Shown here one piece after another: positions 30,065 to 33,316 of a stretch of 33,316 nucleotides of DNA (position 1 is its first letter; the number at the start of each line of letters is the position of its first letter). The stretch is from a virus. The stretch lies in the IMG/VR virus record IMGVR_UViG_3300027782_000222, positions 1 to 33,316 of that record; one strand, written 5' to 3'. The notes below the pieces were generated by a model. It worked only from the letters and a program-made list of their open reading frames with translations, was not told the DNA's origin and searched no databases. The translations under genes and the position numbers were made by a program.

Positions 30065-32480
30065 CGATGTACATTGATCCAGCACCATTTTTATCCCTGC
30101 TTTTTCTGATTGAAATTTCACCGCAATCTTGAAGATACCGAATTGCATCATCAACGCTCTGCCCGCTGTGTACGATCTTCCTGAGATGCCTTTTCGCATC
30201 AATCATCTTTACACCATACACATCTGGTTCGATTTCGTTCAATGAGTCCTTGATCATGTTTAATAGCTTATCTGTAATTTCACCAAACTTTGTATCGCTT
30301 ACCATGACTGTATTAGCGGTCTGCCGTTTATTCACTTCACGAACAAATTTAAATCCAGAGGTAACTCCAGCCAGAGAAATTGTGTCAGCGGTTATGTCTT
30401 GGCTTAATTCCCACAGGCAAGCTATTTTCAAAGCCAACTCAGGAAGTCTAGCACATGAAGAAGCTTTTTCTTCTTCGCTGTTTTTTTGATACTTGGAATA
30501 AAGATCATCGTTTTCCCATACCTGAGTTTGAAAAAACTCCAAAGCATCTTCATCAAGAAGAAGTATTTTTGAATCCCTTTCAATCTGGTTTAGTGGAGCA
30601 TTTCCAAGTGCATCAAGTTTAGTGTCTGCCATGAATTCCTTGATCACTCCAGGCACAAGATTTTCATTCATAGCAATCAATCGTGCAGCAACCTCAACCA
30701 AATATTCTGGAATTGGTTCTGATACAGACATACCCCGAAGATTCATTCTGCCTCGGATTGCAGACTGAAGAATTAGCAAACGATTGTAGAAACCTGACCG
30801 AAGCATCTTAGGTGATAGTGCCTTAAAATATTCTTCTGGAGTTGATGAAGTCATAATGGAAAGGAATGGATAGCGAATAAAATTTTCAGAATCAGCATCC
30901 CCCGCTTTCGCTCGCCTTTTAATATAGTTTGATGTGAACAGTTCTAGCATTGTTCCCATGACATCATTAAACCTTGTATCACCCGATTTAGCTTTCTCAA
31001 GATCAAATGCACCTTCATCAGCCATGAGAAATTTTGGCCCTTGAATCACCTTTTCTTCAAGACCTTCACGGCTACCAACTTTCGTCATTAAAAGGCTTGC
31101 GTTATCAATTTCCATACAGATTCTAGCGTTCAATTTTCGTGGAAAATCTTTGCCCGAAGCTGTCAAGCCAAGCACAACAATATATAGGTTAAGCTTAAGT
31201 TCATTCGGCCCCATAATAGATCGACCCACTAAAGCAGAAAACATACCTAATGCAGATGCAGCAGCAATTCTCTTTTCTGGGTATAATGCGTTTCTCATGC
31301 AGTAGTCAATGTAAGTGTCAATCCACCCAGGAAATGAAATGGCATCATCAGGTACAATGTCTACGGTTCTGATTTGCTTAACCTTGCCTGACTTTGTTGT
31401 TTCAAGGAAATCCCATCTAGTTTCGTTCACAGGTTCATCTTCAATTTTGTCTATTGAATACTTGGCAAATACCTGTGCGTAAAATGTTTTCCACTCCCTG
31501 CTCCCTGGTTGCCACCCTCGGCTCATACAATAAACATAATCTTTAGTTAGTGGTATGTTTGGACTTAATCGCCAATCTAATGGGCTAAAATTCCAATAGC
31601 GATCCATGCCACCATTTTTGCACCCTGCAATTGCGTTGGGTTCTCTCCCTGACGAATCAGGATGCCAAACCATAAAGTAGTCATGCCTGACCTCAACAAC
31701 TCTGTAAGAATCTGGAAGAATTTCTGGCCATGAAGTTTCTGCTCGCCATTGATCCAACGCAGTCTTTTTGCCTATCTCTTTGTATTGGTAAGGTTCTTTA
31801 TTTAGCTCGATAAATCTCTTTGCTGCTTTTTGATCGTATGACTGAGAAAATGACATCAGGAATTCATGTTCATCCGCAGTAAGCATTGGAATGGTTGCCA
31901 CATCTCCGTGAATCATTTTATATGGCTTAACTAATCCATCAATTTTTGAGACTGCCTGAGAATAGAAACCAACTACATATCCACCCGCCCCCCTTGTTTC
32001 AATTAACGGTGGAGCAATCTTTTTGGTCGATCCTTTAGCTTTAGCTTCGGAAAGCCATCTCTTGCCATTATCAGTAGACATCACCGCTAGTTCACGGCAC
32101 TTTGATTTACCTAGTGGCAAATAGTAGAAAATGTGTAATCCTTCAGATGGTGTTGTTTCCACACATCCGCAAAGCTTATCGTGTAGTTCTTTGCTAGTTG
32201 CTTCTAGGTCAGGTAAGAAGTCAATCGCCACTTTAGGGCAATCAATATCAAGGCACTCAAGATCCTTGTTTTTACCAACAACTGGGCCACAATTTATAGC
32301 TATCCCTGCTACATTTGCGTGGCTGAAATCTATCTCAATTTCAAGTTCTGACAGCGGGTTAGCTCTTAGCTCAACTATGCGGTTAGTTCGCTTAATTACT
32401 GGGGTTTTATCGACCTTAGTCGAGAAGACTGATAGCCCCTGTTTACGAACTCGCAAAGCCTGTTTTTTAATTTCTTCCAA
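30003..32480 (-). CDS. Primase-polymerase fused to DUF3987-like ATPase
   Basis: 825 residues, minus strand, with a probable TTG start at 32480; AAAGGA lies about 11 bases upstream. Residues ~50-180 look like a bifunctional primase-polymerase (prim-pol) domain: GIAINCGPVVGKNKDLECLDIDC with Asp78 and Asp80, SEGLHIFY with His116, and IETRGAGGYVVGF with Arg163. Residues 380-640 are DUF3987-like: WIDTYIDYCMRNALYPEKRIAAASALGMFSALVG, Walker A GLTASGKD (438-445), Walker B KFLMADEG (483-490) and FLSIMTSSTPEEYF. The C-terminus (about 740-805) looks like a winged helix. It would prime DNA synthesis and unwind or load at the fork. The last 62 bases overlap terL tail-to-tail. Confidence 0.82.
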   Translation of the reverse strand: MEEIKKQALRVRKQGLSVFSTKVDKTPVIKRTNRIVELRANPLSELEIEIDFSHANVAGIAINCGPVVGKNKDLECLDIDCPKVAIDFLPDLEATSKELHDKLCGCVETTPSEGLHIFYYLPLGKSKCRELAVMSTDNGKRWLSEAKAKGSTKKIAPPLIETRGAGGYVVGFYSQAVSKIDGLVKPYKMIHGDVATIPMLTADEHEFLMSFSQSYDQKAAKRFIELNKEPYQYKEIGKKTALDQWRAETSWPEILPDSYRVVEVRHDYFMVWHPDSSGREPNAIAGCKNGGMDRYWNFSPLDWRLSPNIPLTKDYVYCMSRGWQPGSREWKTFYAQVFAKYSIDKIEDEPVNETRWDFLETTKSGKVKQIRTVDIVPDDAISFPGWIDTYIDYCMRNALYPEKRIAAASALGMFSALVGRSIMGPNELKLNLYIVVLGLTASGKDFPRKLNARICMEIDNASLLMTKVGSREGLEEKVIQGPKFLMADEGAFDLEKAKSGDTRFNDVMGTMLELFTSNYIKRRAKAGDADSENFIRYPFLSIMTSSTPEEYFKALSPKMLRSGFYNRLLILQSAIRGRMNLRGMSVSEPIPEYLVEVAARLIAMNENLVPGVIKEFMADTKLDALGNAPLNQIERDSKILLLDEDALEFFQTQVWENDDLYSKYQKNSEEEKASSCARLPELALKIACLWELSQDITADTISLAGVTSGFKFVREVNKRQTANTVMVSDTKFGEITDKLLNMIKDSLNEIEPDVYGVKMIDAKRHLRKIVHSGQSVDDAIRYLQDCGEISIRKSRDKNGAGSMYIVINDQSPSQSQSEESTSELS

Positions 32481-32528
32481 GGCACACCTATTCCTTTGAT
32501 TTTGTTGTTAAATTGGTTAAGATAATGA

Positions 32529-32552
32529 TGCTGGGTCTGCTTCCTCCCAGCA
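32529..32552. repeat. Inverted repeat between replication genes
   Basis: TGCTGGG (32529-32535) and CCCAGCA (32546-32552) form a perfect 7-bp dyad with a 10-base loop in the 86-base gap between the two minus-strand genes. No T-run follows on the minus strand, so it is not a clear terminator; it could be an operator or RNA processing site. Confidence 0.4.
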
Positions 32553-32566
32553 CAGGGGGAGTGGTT

Positions 32567-33316
32567 TCACCCTTTCGCCATTCCCCCGCTTATTACTCGA
32601 TTGCTCTGAAAGGAATAACTATCGATATGATAGTACCCCTTTTCATTTATGTGTGCTTTAATAGCAGTTGGTTTGGGAATGGTATCTAACCACTCTTGGA
32701 TTTGCAAGCTTTCTTTATTCATGTTCCAATGCTTATCTGGTAAACCTTTTGCACCAACAGATTTAAGCCATTTCCAAACTATGAATTCCAATCCATGCTT
32801 CAATGAGTGGTAACATCTGATCAGTTTACCTTCTAGCGTTTCGTGTGTTTCGAGTATGCAAGGGTCAGATGCTGGGGTTTTGCGATAAATTGTATACCCA
32901 GTAGCTACGATTTCGTACTGCTTGGGTTGTCTTCCCGCAAGTATTTCACCATTGGTTTGACTGGCAGAAAGTTTCTCAGGGAATAAAGATTCTTCCTCTT
33001 TAGGTTTGAAGTATCCGCAAGAAGGGCAAATGATATTGCCAATCCTGTGTATCAGATTGCAAGATGGGCAACGCTTTACTTTAGCTGCTGGTAACTCAAT
33101 TCCTTGTGCATCAACAACAATCTGGTCGATGCACCCATGCCTAAGAGCATTGTCACCGAAATCAAGAATTAAGCAGTTCTCTTTATCTGGAGCAAGTCTA
33201 AATCCCCGCCCTACCATTTGATACCACAAACCCTTCGACATGGTAGGCCTCATCACCACAACGCAATCAATCCCAGGGGCATCAAAACCTGTGGTGAGAA
33301 CGGCTACATTCACAAG
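32567..33316 (-). CDS. Superfamily 2 helicase, C-terminal part (cut by window edge)
   Basis: The frame runs off the right end of the window, so the true start lies beyond 33316; the 249 residues seen are the C-terminal part. LVNVAVLTTGFDAPGIDCVVVMRPTMSKGLWYQMVGRGFRLAPDKENCLILDFGDNALRHG holds motifs V and VI of DEAD/DEAH-type helicases (TTGFDAP and QMVGRGFR). Next is a zinc ribbon, CPSCNLIHRIGNIICPSCG, with CxxC-x10-CxxC. The last 130 residues are unassigned. Such helicases unwind DNA during phage replication or recombination. It is upstream of, and in the same direction as, the prim-pol gene. Confidence 0.85.
   Translation of the reverse strand, partial: LVNVAVLTTGFDAPGIDCVVVMRPTMSKGLWYQMVGRGFRLAPDKENCLILDFGDNALRHGCIDQIVVDAQGIELPAAKVKRCPSCNLIHRIGNIICPSCGYFKPKEEESLFPEKLSASQTNGEILAGRQPKQYEIVATGYTIYRKTPASDPCILETHETLEGKLIRCYHSLKHGLEFIVWKWLKSVGAKGLPDKHWNMNKESLQIQEWLDTIPKPTAIKAHINEKGYYHIDSYSFQSNRVISGGMAKG

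Overview
The window is part of the genome of a tailed, double-stranded DNA bacteriophage (Caudoviricetes), or of a prophage of one. It carries a virion-assembly module, a tail and fibre module, a small lysis/export-type module, a terminase pair and the edge of a replication module. The DNA is AT-rich, the standard code is used, most starts have a Shine-Dalgarno sequence and no tRNA was seen. A long tape measure, tandem tail-tube-like proteins, a frameshifted tail assembly chaperone and the absence of a contractile sheath gene point to a long non-contractile (siphovirus-type) tail. The host cannot be read from the sequence. Several small proteins recall phages I associate with Planctomycetes or related groups, but this is recollection, not proof.

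Layout. 1-268: AT-rich non-coding DNA. 269-5326 (+): small beta-type protein, portal, head maturation protease with a nested scaffold start, decoration-like protein and major capsid protein, closed by a hairpin terminator. 5390-8052 (+): head-tail connector and tail-tube region, two tube-like paralogues, and a G/GT-type pair joined by a likely -1 frameshift. 8055-18906 (+): tape measure, distal tail protein, baseplate/fibre adaptor proteins, a 1664-residue modular fibre holding a seven-bladed beta-propeller, then a second, free-standing seven-repeat propeller. 18913-22461 (+): DUF4376-like protein, one-TM holin candidate, membrane protein, HNH nuclease with no visible start, exported Ig-like protein, papain-like cysteine peptidase, small exported Cys protein and an unknown. 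A textbook terminator follows. 22530-27084 (+): two large structural-looking proteins, the second extraordinarily rich in tyrosine (about 12%). 27085-27181: an intricate set of inverted repeats between convergent genes. 27192-28014 (-): two small unknown genes. 28082-30064 (+): small unknown, terminase small subunit, terminase large subunit. 30003-33316 (-): primase-polymerase/DUF3987 ATPase, and the C-terminal part of a superfamily 2 helicase cut by the window edge.

How it fits together. The long plus-strand block looks like a late operon whose genes are mostly coupled by TAATG, ATGA or GTGA overlaps, with internal terminators after the capsid gene and after 22461. Terminase sits downstream of the tail genes rather than beside the portal, with its own extended -10 promoter. 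Replication genes run on the opposite strand and converge on terL with an overlap.

The items most worth checking are the structured intergenic element at 27088-27179, the tyrosine-rich 1125-residue protein, the paired propellers, the -1 frameshift in the tail chaperone gene, the nested protease/scaffold start, the terS/terL out-of-frame overlap and the start-less HNH frame behind a T7 run.
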